DNA from: Begonia masoniana
Lineage: Eukaryota > Streptophyta > Magnoliopsida > Cucurbitales > Begoniaceae
Length of the DNA: 64,000 nucleotides
NCBI GenBank assembly: GCA_022432975.1
Contig: CM039511.1
Location: 23,090,557-23,154,556, forward strand
Reading direction: 5' to 3'
This document shows positions 1 through 10,917 of this stretch, piece after piece; positions within the stretch are counted from its first letter, which is position 1, and the number at the start of each line of letters is the position of its first letter. The translations under genes were made by a program, and so were the position numbers. The notes under the pieces were generated by a model. The model did no database searches and was not told the origin of the DNA. It worked only from the letters and a program-made list of their open reading frames with translations.

Positions 1-1170
1 TGACACTGGTATTCCATGCAACTTGATAATCTCGCCAATGTATAACTCTGCATATTTATCCATAGAGAAGGTCGTCTTCACAGGTAGGAAATAGGCCAAC
101 TTTGTTAATCTATCCATAATGACCCATATACTATTATGGCCTCCAGCCATTCTCGGCAAGCCGACAACAAAATTTATTGTAATATTTTCCCATTTCCATT
201 TGGGAATTGGTAAGGGCTGAAGTATTCCACCTGGTCGTTAATGTTCATCCTTCACTTGCCGACATACCATACAAGACTCCACATACTTGGCAACCTCGTT
301 CTTTATATTTGGCCACCAAAAGTGTAGTTTCCAATCTCGATACATCTTCGTGTTTCCCGGATGTACTGAGAAAGAAGACAAGTGAGCTTCCAATAAAATG
401 TCTTTTCGTAGCTCTTCATCTCTTGGAACGTACCACTTGTTCTTGAACTTCAGAATACCATCTCCCGAATAACTGAAATCGGAGGAGGCATTAGCCAACT
501 TGCTCATTATATCAGCGTTCTCCTTTGAATCTATCTTTTGAGCTTCCTTAATTCGTCCAAGATGGTTGGCCGTATAGTTAGGTCTGCCAGAATGGCTGAT
601 AGTTCATAGACAATTTCCAAGTCAAATATCTGAATTTCTGTTTTTAGAGGCATTGACATGGCAAACATAGCTGGTTGCATAGTAGTTGGCATTCTACTCA
701 ATGCGTCGGCTACCACGTTAGCTTTTCCAAAGTGGTATTTAATCTCGATATCATAATCCTTCACAAACTCTAACCACTGCCTCTGCCTCATGTTTAATTC
801 CTTATGAGTAAAGATATACCTCAGGCTCAAAAATACCTCACATGGCTATCCATATAAGTGGTCCCTCCATATTTTCAGTGCGAATACAACTGCCGCTATT
901 TCCAGATCGTGAGTAAGATAGTTTTGCACATAACTCTTCAATTGTCTAGACGTGTAAGCCACCCCTTTTCCATCCTACATTAACACGCATGACAAACCAA
1001 CCTTCGACGCATCGTAATATACGATTAATTTGCCGTCTTCGACCGGCAATACCAATAAAGGAGATGTGGTTAATTTCTGTTTGAGCATCTGAAAACTCTC
1101 TTCGTAAGCTTCAGACCACTTGTATTTAGCATCTTTCTTCGTTAAGCTAGTCAAAGGCTTTACTATCACA
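1..1170 (-). pseudogene. RNase H and integrase N-terminus remnant of element A
   Basis: RNase H signatures are YYDASKVGLSCVLM (about 970-1020) and [13 protein letters not shown] (about 690-730). They are followed by the integrase H2C2 zinc-binding region (about 245-400: SVHPGNTKMYRDWK, WWPNIK, SCMVCRQ). The catalytic core continues, frameshifted, to the window edge. The same order and motifs occur intact in element F. Confidence 0.85.
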
Positions 1171-1249
1171 GAAAATCTCTCGATAAATTTTCGGTCATAG
1201 GCAGCTAACCAACAAAACTCTTTATCTCACTAGCATTCCTCAGCCTTGG

Positions 1250-2648
1250 TCATTCCTTCATAGCCTGAATCTTGGCTGGATCCATGGAAATTCCTTCTTC
1301 AGGCACAACGTGGCCTAGAAAATTAATTATGTCCAACCAGAATTCACACTTCGGCAATTTGGCGTACAATTGGTGTTGTTTCAAGGTTGATAGCACAATC
1401 CCCAAATGCTCTTCATGCTCTTCTTTATTCCAAGAATAAACTGGGATATCGTCGATGAAGACGATCATAAATTTGTCAGGAAAATCCTAGAATATCCTGT
1501 TCATCAGGTCCATAAATGCTGTCGGGGCATTCGTCAACCCAAACGACATCACCAAGAACTCATAGTGCCCATATCAGGTCTTGAAGGCGGTCTTTGGAAT
1601 ATCATCGGCCTTGACCTTCAGTTGATAATAACCTGAGCGCAAATCAATTTTTGAAAATACCAAAGCTCCCTGCAGCTGATCAAATAATTCGTCAATCCTT
1701 GGCAACGGGTACTTATTCTTGATAGTCAACTTGTTCAGCTCTCGGTAATCAATTCAAATGCGCAAAGATCCATCCTTCTTCTTGACGAATAGGACTGGTG
1801 AACCATGGGAAGAAACTAGGGCGTATAAAGCCCTTGTCCACTAATTCCTTTAGCTGAGCTTTCAACTCTCTCAGCTCTATTGGCGTCATACGGTACGGGT
1901 TCTTAGATACCGGTTCATCACCAGGACATACCTCAATTTCGAATTCTATCTCACGGTCTGGTGGTAATCCCGCCAAGTCATCTAACAAAACCGCTGGGAA
2001 GTTTCGAACTACCAGAATATTTTGGAGTCCCACCACACTTTGTTTTTGAGCATCCACCACATAGGCTAAAAACCATACACATCCTGACCTCATCAGCTGT
2101 TGAGCTTCTAAGGAGGATACAATAAGCATTTTGGGTTTCTTCGATATTGTCTGATAAGAAAACTCCTTCTCGTTCGGGTGTTTGAAACACACTAAGCCTA
2201 ATCTACAGTTAATGGTGGCGTGATGTCTAAATAGCCAATCCATTCCTCGAATTATGTCATATCCTTTCATACCGATGATGATAAGATTTGCATATAATTG
2301 TTGATCTCCGACTAATACTATATCGCTCTTCACTACCTGATCAGAGTGCATAAACTTCCCGGATGGTAGCATAACACTATAAAACTGATCAGCTGGCACA
2401 AACCATAAATTCTCCCTAACCACGAAGTCCATCGCCATAAATGAGTGTGTGGCCCCCGTGTCCAACAATGTATAGGCAGGTGAATTACAAATCAAGATTG
2501 TACTTATGATAACTGTTTGCTGGGCGTCGTCATCATCCTCAATCATTGCAAACACTCTTGGGGTAGCTCGGTTCGGCCTCCTATTTGGCATAGGGAAATC
2601 TCTAATATGATGGCCCTCCTTGTTGCAACGGAAGCAACGACCAGTCAA
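1250..2648 (-). pseudogene. protease and reverse transcriptase remnant of element A
   Basis: From 2648 leftwards: a zinc knuckle CFRCNKEGHHIRDF whose fourth ligand Cys is replaced by Phe, an aspartic protease core LLDTGATHSF, and the linker before RT (NPYRMTPIELRELKAQL, then DKGFIRPS). The RT frame breaks near 1790. It resumes near 1468 with the catalytic motif FIDDIPVYS, in which the usual Leu is Pro, followed by CEFWLD and FLGHVV. The loss of the knuckle ligand, the frameshifts and the internal stops mark it as dead. Confidence 0.85.
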
Positions 2649-2649
2649 A

Positions 2650-3535
2650 AGCTTGCATTCCCCAGTATGACTTCTCTGACACAGTGGACATATAGGAAGT
2701 TGAGGAGCTCCCTGTAGTATTTTTCCCCTATCTTGGTTGGCAACTGTTTCATTGGACCTCTTAACGCCCCTGTTCTATTGCTGTTGTTGTTGCCACCCAT
2801 GATTCCTTTGTTGTTGTTGTTAGGGAACATCCCGAAAGAACCTCTTTGATGATTCTGTCTGCTTCTGAAATTTTGCTTCAAGGGCCCTCAACTTGTAAGG
2901 CCTTGGCCACCACCTTCGTATATGCCGCTTCATCAAACCCTGCCATCGTAACCCCCTGTAAAATGTCCATCTTCAATCCTTGGATGAATTGGTGTACCAT
3001 ATTCTCCTCGGTGTCCACTAGATGGGTTGCGTAGCGGGACAGTGACTCAAATTTCTAGACATACTCGGCCACCGAATTGCTGTAGTTGAGCAAATTCGAT
3101 CATCTTGCCCTTCCTCACACTACGGTCAAAGTACTTCTCGTAGAAAATGTTTTTGAATCCATCCTAATTCATTTTTGTCACTGCCATCGTCGTCTGTACA
3201 GTGTCCCACCAGAATCTCGCACCTTTGGTGAGATGAAACACGGCAAAAATGACTTTCTTACTTTTCTCCACCTCTGCATAGCTAAACATCCTCTCAATCG
3301 TCCGAATTCAATCCTCCGCGTGAGTTGGGTCCATCGACTGTCCATCGAATATTGGCGGTTGGAGCTGCCGGAACCTTTCTCCACTAGTGTCACGTGGAGG
3401 GTTCACATGGTTGTTATTTCTGTTATCTTCTCTCGTCATCATACGTTCTACCACACGTGTCTGAACACCAACCAACTCATTCAACAGTCGGATGGCGTCG
3501 TCCTTATCGGCTTCTCCTTGACGTCCTCTCACCAT
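2650..3535 (-). pseudogene. gag remnant of element A
   Basis: The N-terminal part (3535 to about 3300) reads as a Ty3/gypsy gag start, with a FDGQSMDPTHAED-like segment matching the RPPTFDGQSSD segment of element F's gag. The rest, down to about 2650, is broken by frameshifts and includes an Asn-rich stretch (about 2760-2830) before the zinc knuckle. Gag would form the virus-like particle. No start-to-stop frame survives. Confidence 0.75.
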
Positions 3536-3684
3536 CCTAAGAATATCCTTTACACAATAATAATAAACCCAATTTAATAAACTAAAACTTGTATGGAAAC
3601 TTAAACACTTACAGTTGATGGAGCGATCTCATGTGACAGATTGCGCAGTCAGACAGTCTACAAAACTACTTTTAAAACTCGGGT

Positions 3685-3696
3685 GCTCTGATACCA
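3685..3696 (-). other. Primer-binding site of element A
   Basis: The plus strand reads GCTCTGATACCA, the complement of TGGTATCAGAGC, which pairs with the 3' end of initiator tRNA-Met. It is four bases from an LTR terminus starting at 3701 (TGTAGCGACCCC), the standard LTR-PBS arrangement for a minus-strand element. Confidence 0.9.
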
Positions 3697-3700
3697 ATAC

Positions 3701-4150
3701 TGTAGCGACCCCTACTACATCGAGGGTCGCCATGGGACCTGACTTGACATTGACTCTAGGCTTAGACATTTTTGACGTGAAAATTTTCATTTTTGTTTCC
3801 GTATAACTTAAAACGGAGATTAAATATTGTTTTCGGTAAAACGCTGACTCAATTTTTGGGTCGTTTAAATCATTTGAAATAGGTGGGAAAACGTTTGGAA
3901 AATGCGTTCGAGAAATATTGCAATTTGAAATAGGTGGGAAAACGTTTGGAAAATGCGTTCGAGAAATATTGCAAAACTTCGAGTTGAAACGTGTTTGAAA
4001 ACCAAAACTAGAAAAAAAATCACTTGGTGCACTTGACATGTGGCGCCCGCACATTGGGCACACGCGTCGCTCGGCCATCGCGGGCGCACTTGACATGCGG
4101 CGCGCGCGCATGGGGCACGCGCGTTGCTCGGCCATCTCGAGCGCATAACA
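3701..4150 (-). mobile_element. U5-side part of the 5' LTR of element A
   Basis: The LTR terminus TGTAGCGACCCC lies next to the PBS. The segment holds a 52-bp tandem duplication (about 3871-3922 and 3923-3974) and two copies of a roughly 62-bp GC-rich unit (4027-4143). Near 4150-4190 it gives way to LTR-type sequence in the opposite orientation, so this LTR is truncated. No TSD was found. Confidence 0.65.
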
Positions 4151-4189
4151 GGCTGCGCGCCCCCAAGGCACACGTGTGTTGCCTACCCG

Positions 4190-5270
4190 TGCAAGTTATG
4201 TGGTCTACGAAGTAGATGAGGGCAAGTTTGTGCCTGTGCCTACTCTTGCGTAAATCCCCCTTGTTCACATGTTATGTAACGTTAAGTAAATGAAATGGAC
4301 ATGTTAGTGCACTCCTCACCAAGTATTAGGTTTAATGTTTAATTCGTATAATGTAGGTGACAAGGTTGAAGGTGAGAACCCTTCTCTTGACAACAAAGTA
4401 TAGATGGTCGACGAATGGTGCTCGTGGCGGGCGGGGAGTGTTTTGGCATGGCTAACTGACCCGTGGGTGTGCTCTGAGCAACATTCTGGTAAATGTAGGT
4501 GAATATGATAGATGTAGGATTAGTTAGATATGATTTTGAGTGTATAGTGGATTGTTTGGAGATATTGTTGTTTTGGGATAGTTATTATGAATGGGTTTAC
4601 TTTTTAGATGTTTTTATGAGTTTCCGCTGGATGTTTTCGTTATTGATGAAATTGTTTAGATATTGGGTCGGATTTGATGAATTAGGGATGAGATTTACAA
4701 GTAAATGAGTGATATATGTTAGGTGGAGATAGATGAGTAAACAGAGGATATATTATGGTTGATGTTTGTTGGTAAAAAGTGGGGAAAAAGCAATGGAAAA
4801 GGGAGAAAAGGAAAAGGGTGCGTTGGGCGCGCAGCGCAAGCGCAGGGCGCACTGGTGGACCAACCGATTGATCGGCGAAGGCCCTGAGAAAATAGGCGCA
4901 AGGCAGCACGATCGCCGATGAATCAACGCCCATGGCCAATCGATCGGCCAAGTTGCTGCATATTTTGGCAAGAAATCAGAGCGATCGTCGACCGATCGGC
5001 CCCTTAGTCAATCGGTCAACCCTCGTGGAGTGCTGGGCAAGCTGCGGTGCATGCGCCATGGCCAAGCGGTAGGCGTGCGGATGGCATTTAAGGAGCTTGC
5101 GGCGAGGCGCGGTGCGTGTGCCGTGGCAAAGTGGGAGGTTCCCAGTGCGATGTCGGCGCGCAGTGCACAGTTTTCATGTAGGGTGTGCGCCATGGTCGCG
5201 CGGTGCGCGCAGCGTGGTATGGTGCGCGCGGTGCATTTTCCGTGGCCGCACGGTGCATTTTCACAATAGT
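4190..5270 (+). mobile_element. Tekay-like LTR fragment, plus orientation
   Basis: This segment is the inverted counterpart of 61950-62995. Shared stretches include the CTACTCTTGCGTAAATCCCC block (about 4237-4257), the GTAGGTGACAAGG/GACCCGTGGG region (about 4350-4460), the stretch at about 4690-4780 and a cluster of CGATCGG/CGATTGATCGG motifs (4860-5020). It ends in GC-rich sequence rich in GCGCG and CATGG at 5030-5260. No coding capacity. Both ends are undefined, so it is a broken copy. Confidence 0.65.
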
Positions 5271-5274
5271 AAAC

Positions 5275-5760
5275 AATATTTTTTATCATATAATTATTTT
5301 ACGTATATTTTAAAAAATAATTCACTAAAATTACAACAATTCGTACAAAGTGTTAGAAAATCACGAACATTTTCCGATTCTTTTTACAATGTTTTAAATA
5401 TATGATAAAAGTTTTAAATAAATCTATTATTGTTTACTATTTTTAAATGTTTTTTTAATAAATCTAATATCGTTTAGTATCGTTCAGTAAAAGATCTTTC
5501 ATTTACTTCAAATTTTTACCACATATTCACCACATTATGAGAAGATAATCTGAAAAGTTTCGTGATTTTCTAACACTTGTAAGAATTATTGTAATTTTAG
5601 TGAATTATTTTTTAAAATATACGTAAAATAATTATAATAAATCATACAAATGTTATAAAATCATGAAAAGTTCCCGATTATTTTTCCATATTATAATGAA
5701 CATGTGATAAAATTTTTGATTAAATCCAATGTTGTTTGATATTTTTATAAAATTAATTTA
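5275..5760. repeat. AT-rich palindromic repeat cluster (possible MITE)
   Basis: An approximately 75-100 bp arm at 5285-5370 recurs inverted at 5555-5640, including the shared core AAAAAATAATTCACTAAAAT. A further direct copy of the arm's inner part follows at 5640-5750. Divergence between copies is moderate. No coding sequence. The structure suggests a fold-back MITE or a short satellite made of alternating-orientation units. No TSD was identified. Confidence 0.65.
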
Positions 5761-5764
5761 TAAA

Positions 5765-5966
5765 GAGAGGACGGTCACCACCGTCCTAAGGTGCGTCCGT
5801 TCTCTAGAACGGACAGACTCTATTTTTAAGTCCGTCCGTTCTACGACAAAATTCGTGAGAGGACAGTCACCACGTCCGTCCGTTCTACGACAAAATTCGT
5901 GAGAGGACAGTCACCACCGTCCCAAGGTGCGTCCGTTCTATGAAAGGACGGACTCTTGATTCAAGA
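5765..5966. repeat. GTCCGT-rich subterminal repeat, left part
   Basis: Units containing GTCCGTCCGTTCTACGAC, AGAGGACAGTCACCAC and GGACGGACTC repeat about every 60-70 bases. The same repeat resumes at 8476-8640 on the other side of a solo LTR, so the two blocks were contiguous before that insertion. Similar GTCCGTCC-rich sequence fills the TIRs of the MULE at 13238-21464. Confidence 0.8.
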
Positions 5967-8475
5967 TGTAACACCCCAAACACTGTACCCATTTTCCCGT
6001 ACATATATTTTTTTTTCTTTTTTATCCTATTAACTTTAACTGCATTTAAACGGTATTTGAAGCGGAAACCATATTCGTAAAACGTTTGAATCTATTTTGA
6101 AAACCAATCTATTTAAACTCTAAACCAATTAAGGAAAACCTTAATTAAAACTTAAAATCAATTTAAAATAAACTTAAACATTTAATTAAATAATCAACCA
6201 AAACACTGAATGACAGAATCGGCAAAAACGAAAGAAACAAAGGGCCAAATGAACGCCAAAGGATAGGCGATCGTTTGCCCCCTGCATGGCCGCACGATCG
6301 CCAATCCTTCAGCGATCGGGCGCCCCCCATTTTGCCTTGCCAGCGAACGTTCGCGCCCCAGTTCGCGAACCATCGCCAACTTCTCTGGAAAACCAGAGAA
6401 GTTTGCGACCTGTCGCCACACCGTTGGCGACCAAACGCTTGCTCTCTTTTCTTTATTTTCTTCATCACGCCCTACACACAAGACACCACACCTATTCTTC
6501 ACTTCATATAACTTAAACACTTCACAAACACATATAGTCCTACGCTCCACTAATCATCCAAGAACCGACTCAAATAATTAAGAATGCAACCGAATTTCTT
6601 AAAACAAACTGCATGTTTCGGTTTAAAAGTTTGACATATCCACCTGTTTATAAAACCACAAACAGTTAAAAATCCAGTTTCCAAAACATTTCAAAACGTT
6701 TTGTGAACAACTCAAAACATAACCTATCAACTACCAGAACCAAGCACTCTAAAATGTCTATATAATTTAACTAAAAACATCCTGATAGTCCTCAAAATAC
6801 ATACACATCCCCCACAGGTCAAAACGCACCGATTGCTCAGCACACTCCCACGAGCCATTCCTCATTAACTGCATCATACATCAGGAAGAGGAACGTCGTC
6901 CTCATTTGGCTCAATGTCACCTACACCATACAGACATCTATGAGATAATGAAATCTCAGTAAGCTTCGTAACTGCAGATGCATGCGTGCGTATGCCATGC
7001 AGAAAACATACAGATTATAGATTTAGATTCAGATACAGAAACAGATACAGATTCAGATTCATTACGTCGCAGACAGATTGTCACCGAGATCGCAACCCAC
7101 TAACCGGAGAGAGCCCATCCAGCGGTCGGACTACTCTTTCCAGCTAGAGGAGGGGGGTACACGCTTACAACACGTACAGCCGTGCCTGAGCCCCACCTCG
7201 CGTGACCAGATACAGATTACGTTTATTCATTACAGAGGTTCATTCGTTTTCTTAAAACACGTGCAGAAATTCATTTTCATGACATTTGAAATACGTGATG
7301 CATGAACAGATATGAGCATAATATAACTATATAATAAACAAGCACATGTATACCATCCAGACCGAAACAGAATAACCTATAACAATTGTAAACCTAACTA
7401 CCCAACCAAAATGCCTTAAAACAAACAATTCATTAAGATCCTCGACGCTACATCGGAGTACGGTGTAGACCAATCGGTCAGAGTAAGTCACGAAAGCTTA
7501 CCTTGAGCGCACTGAACTTCGAGCTCTGTCCATGAGAGTCGTTCGCCTAAGCAATTCACAATGTTTATCGTTAAAACGAGTTTAAACTTCTAAACGTCCA
7601 AATTTACAAAACCTTAACTAAGGAAACTTCCTAAAGTTCTAATCCAATTCATTAAGCTATTTATTCGAGCAATTTACGCTCGGCACCTAAATTCCTAATT
7701 TACGAGTTTTCCCTAAAATCTCGAAATTTCACAAATTATAACATTTTTCCTAAATCAACTAGATTAGTCCAATAACGTCCAATACGTTCAACACGTTCAT
7801 AAACTACGATAACCTATTGATTTTTAAACCCGAAATCACATTTTTAACCTAAACCCTAACGAAGCCCTAACGTTAAATCGGCCCGAAAATTGAAAACTAA
7901 AGCTCTAGAATCATAGATTCATACCTAGGGTTGCGAGAGAAGGAGAAATCGCAAAGAACGGAAGTCGATTGGAGGAGAAATGGAGGTCGGAATGTTGGAG
8001 GCGTCAAATGGCCGAGAGAGAAATCGCTCTTTGGAAATCACGCAGGAAGAAAATGAAGAAGAAAAAAGGGTTGTGTTATTTTATAAATTTGGTTTGGCAA
8101 TTTACCGTTTTGCCCTTCCTTTGATTTTCTATTTGTTTCGTCCTTCGTTTCATTAATTGATCAACAATTCGGGTTCTCCAAATTTCCTTATTTCACCCAT
8201 AACTCCAACTCATTATTTGGGATTTACTGAAACTGTCCGTTCGCAAATTGGACCTCATTTACTATTTTTACTAGAACGCCTTTTATATTACGAGAAACCT
8301 AATTACTCGGAATATAGCGTTCTTACTCCGAAAAATCCCGTAAATTTTCTCAAATTCCTATTAATCGTTAGGATCGAAATGTCGCTTCCTTTTCGCAAAA
8401 CGGACTTGATTTGACATGTCTGCAAAAATACCATTTATATTAAAATATTAATATCCCGAAAAACCGGGTATTACA
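5967..8475 (-). mobile_element. Solo LTR (Tekay-like), 2509 bp, TSD CAAGA
   Basis: Begins TGTAACACCCC and ends CGGGTATTACA, so TG...CA termini with a short terminal inversion. It is flanked by perfect 5-bp duplications CAAGA (5962-5966 and 8476-8480). Internal landmarks (ACATCAGGAAGAGG near 6880, CACCTACACCATACAG near 6920, CTTACCTTGAGCGCACTG near 7498) occur reversed in the solo LTR at 27120-29487. The G+C-rich CGATCG block at 6265-6330 is another family hallmark. No internal region remains, which implies LTR-LTR recombination. It interrupts the GTCCGT repeat. Confidence 0.93.
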
Positions 8476-8640
8476 CAAGAGACTATCCGTTCTAGGCTAA
8501 ATTCGAGAACAGACAGTCTCTTGAAACAAGGGACCGTCCGTTCTATGGAACAGACAGTTTTTGTTTTGCAAGAGACCGTCCGTTCTACGGCAAAATTCAA
8601 GAGAGGACGGTCATAGGACGTCCGCCGAGGTTTGTTTTGG
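8476..8640. repeat. GTCCGT-rich subterminal repeat, right part
   Basis: Continuation of the 5765-5966 repeat after the solo LTR, with motifs CCGTCCGTTCTACGGC and GAGAGGACGGTCA. It leads directly into a MULE-like terminus at 8660-8738. Confidence 0.75.
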
Positions 8641-8659
8641 TACTTTTTCCATGCTTCAA

Positions 8660-8738
8660 GGTTTAAATCGTGAAATATTATACTTTAAGGTTTGAATCGA
8701 AAAAACCGGTTACTTCGAGGTCAAAACCGGTAATTTCC
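8660..8738. mobile_element. MULE-like right terminus (orphan TIR)
   Basis: About 80 bases ending GGTAATTTCCC align position by position with the last 80 bases of the MULE right TIR (21385-21464): shared pattern GTTTRAAT, GAATCG, AAAAC, GAGGTC/GTGGTC and terminal GGTAATTTCCC. The adjoining GTCCGT repeats match the subterminal composition of that MULE. A matching left end was not found, so the element is truncated or its left end lies outside the window. Confidence 0.6.
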
Positions 8739-9141
8739 CTTTTAAATCGATAATTCATGGAAATTGGTATGCAATTGGGAATTGGATTGTCGAATGGATG
8801 GTTTGGAATTATGATTTGTAATAAATTTTTGGCATTGGATGTTTAGAATATATTGATATTATTATGTTGATAATATTTTGATGATAAATATATTTTATTT
8901 TGTTATTTGATTGTTAGTGAATAATTAATGGGTTGAATATATTTGTTTTTTTTTTTTTTTTGTTATGGTCGATTTTTCTTACAAATCGTTTCTTTATTTT
9001 TTTTATTTATTTTCAACTTGTTTTATTTAAAAAAAAAAAAATCAAGGTCGGAACCGAGACCGAACTGACTCCCTCAGTTCGGTCCAGGTTCTTTGTGATC
9101 CGGGTTTCGAGATTAAAAATTTAGAACCCAAACTTGCGGTC
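8739..9141. other. Non-coding AT-rich stretch upstream of the P450
   Basis: Long T and A runs (8947-8962, 9028-9042), otherwise unremarkable. No gene or named repeat was recognised. It probably contains distal promoter sequence of the P450. Confidence 0.5.
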
Positions 9142-9269
9142 CAATCTCAGTTCAGATTTCAAATCGGACCAACTCAGACCCGCCCAGAACTTGGAAACGT
9201 GGCGCCAATCTCAGTTCAGATTTCAAATCGGACCAACTCAGACCCGCCCAGAACTTGGAAACGTGGCGC
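9142..9269 (+). promoter_or_regulatory. 64-bp tandem duplication in the P450 upstream region with two ACGTGGC motifs
   Basis: Units 9142-9205 and 9206-9269 are identical by eye. Each ends with ACGTGGC (9197-9203 and 9261-9267), matching the ACGT-core G-box/ABRE consensus bound by plant bZIP factors. The second copy ends 94 bases before the MEI start codon at 9364. The duplication is directly visible. A regulatory role is inference from motif and position. Confidence 0.65.
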
Positions 9270-9354
9270 TTATTCTTGAGGGAGATAAATGTCTTCAATG
9301 GAGATATCCTCTTAAAATAAGCATCTTTCGTTTTGTTCCGAGAGAGAATCAAAA

Positions 9355-10917
9355 TTGTGGAAAATGGAGATCCTGTTCGTCATCCTAATCTCAGTCTGCA
9401 TCTGTCTCTTCCTCAGACCCATCATCATCTCCCTTCTCTTACCATCCAAGCGGTCTGTCAACTTACCTCCGGGTCCTGCAACCTTTCCCGTAATCGGCAA
9501 CCTCTTTTGGCTTCGAAAATCGAGCCTCGAACTGGAGGCTATTCTTGCGGACTTTTGCAACAAACACGGCCCTCTCGCGACCATTCAATTCGGCTCTCGC
9601 CCATCCATTTTCATCGCCGATCGCTTTGTCGCTCACTCCGCCCTGATCCACAACGGTGCTGTGTTCGCCGATCGACCATCGGCGCTGGCGGTTAACAGGA
9701 TCATCTCCAGCAAACAGCACAATATCAGCTCCTCCTTCTACGGTCCCACATGGCGACTCCTCCGCCGGAATCTTACCTCCGAAATTCTCCATCCATCTCG
9801 CGTCGGGTCCTACTCGCCTGCGCGCAAGTGGGTCTTGGAGATTCTTATTTACCGCCTTCGATCTTCCTCCGAATCCGGCCAGGCCGTCCTCGTTGTCGGC
9901 CATTTTCAGTACGCCATGTTTTGCTTGCTGGTGTTGATGTGCTTTGGAGATAAGCTTGACGAATCTAAAATTAAAGAAATTGAGCAAGTGCAGCGTGACC
10001 TATTGTTAAATTTAAGACGTTTCAACATCCTCAATTTCTTGCCCAATCTGTCCAAGATTTTTTTTAGTAAGCGCTGGGCTTTGCTCTATCAAATCTTAGC
10101 TAATCAAGAAAATGTGCTGATTCCTCTGATAAAGGGTCGTATCAAGGCTAAGGAAGAATCGATGAAGAATAGTAGTCAGGAAGAGGAATTCGTGGTGGCC
10201 TACGTTGATACTCTTCTGGATCTGCATCTGCCTGAAGAGAAGAGGAAGCTGAAAGATAGCGAATTAGTCAGTCTATGTTCGGAGTTTTTAAACGCAGGTA
10301 CAGATACCACGTCCACAGCATTGCAATGGATAATGGCGAATCTGGTGAAGTACCCAGACGTTCAGAACAAGGTTTTTGAGGAATTGAAAGCCACTGTAGG
10401 GGAGGGGGAGAGAGAGGTGAAAGAAGAAGATTTAGGGAAGCTCCATTATCTGAAAGCTGTTGTATTGGAGGGTCTAAGAAGGCATCCGCCAGGCCATTTT
10501 GTGCTGCCTCATGCAGTGAGAGAGGATGTCGACCTTGAAGGCTACACCATTCCTAAAAATTGCTCTGTAAATTTCATGGTAGCCAACATGGGGTGGGACC
10601 CAAAAGTGTGGGAAGACCCCATGGCGTTCAAACCTGAGAGGTTTATCAAGCAAGAAGACGATGGAAAGGAAGTAAATTTTGATATAACAGGAAGCAAGGA
10701 GATTAAGATGATGCCTTTTGGTGCAGGAAGGAGAATCTGTCCAGGGTATGGGTTGGCAATCCTTCATTTGGAGTATTTCGTTGCCAATTTGGTTTGGAAT
10801 TTTGAGTGGAAAGGTGTGGAAGGAGAAGACGTTGATCTGTCTGAGAAGCAAGAGTTCACCATAGTTATGAAGAATCCTCTTCAGGCCCACCTTCGTCCAA
10901 GGTCTTCTATACTTTGA
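9355..10917 (+). CDS. Cytochrome P450, CYP89A type
   Basis: Intact single-exon frame of 520 residues, full length for a plant A-type P450. Residues 4-29 form the N-terminal membrane anchor, followed by the proline hinge LPPGP (37-41). Other marks are the C-helix WRLLRR (133-138), I-helix oxygen-binding AGTDTTS (314-320), K-helix E372/R375 in EGLR, PERF (427-430) and heme loop FGAGRRICPG (455-464) with Cys462 as heme ligand. Family members often start MEI, so Met4 at 9364 is the likelier start. The fold and intronless structure fit CYP89A; Arabidopsis CYP89A9 acts on chlorophyll catabolites at the ER, but the substrate here is unknown. It is the only intact host gene in the window and lies between MULE-related sequences. 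Confidence 0.95.
   Translation: MWKMEILFVILISVCICLFLRPIIISLLLPSKRSVNLPPGPATFPVIGNLFWLRKSSLELEAILADFCNKHGPLATIQFGSRPSIFIADRFVAHSALIHNGAVFADRPSALAVNRIISSKQHNISSSFYGPTWRLLRRNLTSEILHPSRVGSYSPARKWVLEILIYRLRSSSESGQAVLVVGHFQYAMFCLLVLMCFGDKLDESKIKEIEQVQRDLLLNLRRFNILNFLPNLSKIFFSKRWALLYQILANQENVLIPLIKGRIKAKEESMKNSSQEEEFVVAYVDTLLDLHLPEEKRKLKDSELVSLCSEFLNAGTDTTSTALQWIMANLVKYPDVQNKVFEELKATVGEGEREVKEEDLGKLHYLKAVVLEGLRRHPPGHFVLPHAVREDVDLEGYTIPKNCSVNFMVANMGWDPKVWEDPMAFKPERFIKQEDDGKEVNFDITGSKEIKMMPFGAGRRICPGYGLAILHLEYFVANLVWNFEWKGVEGEDVDLSEKQEFTIVMKNPLQAHLRPRSSIL

Larger units (their letters stand above)
1..3696 (-). mobile_element. Ty3/gypsy element A (Tekay/Del-like), internal region, degenerate and cut by the window edge
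   Basis: Reading the minus strand from 3535 leftwards gives the canonical order gag, zinc knuckle, protease, reverse transcriptase, RNase H and integrase, with the integrase running off the left edge. It is interrupted by many stops and frameshifts. A primer-binding site and the start of an LTR (3701 onward) lie immediately upstream on that strand. The protein is the same type as element F (42199-51367), whose C-terminus has a chromodomain-like tail, so Tekay/Del chromovirus is the likely clade. The element cannot be autonomous. Confidence 0.9.

Noticed and set aside
3685..3696. tRNA gene fragment
   Set aside because: Only the 12-base PBS complement is present, and its position beside an LTR explains it.
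3629..4171. 180-codon minus-strand frame over the LTR of element A
   Set aside because: Its repeats come from the 52-bp and 62-bp DNA duplications in the LTR.
9463..9987. 174-codon minus-strand frame opposite the P450
   Set aside because: Antisense shadow of a codon-biased P450 gene; no recognisable protein.
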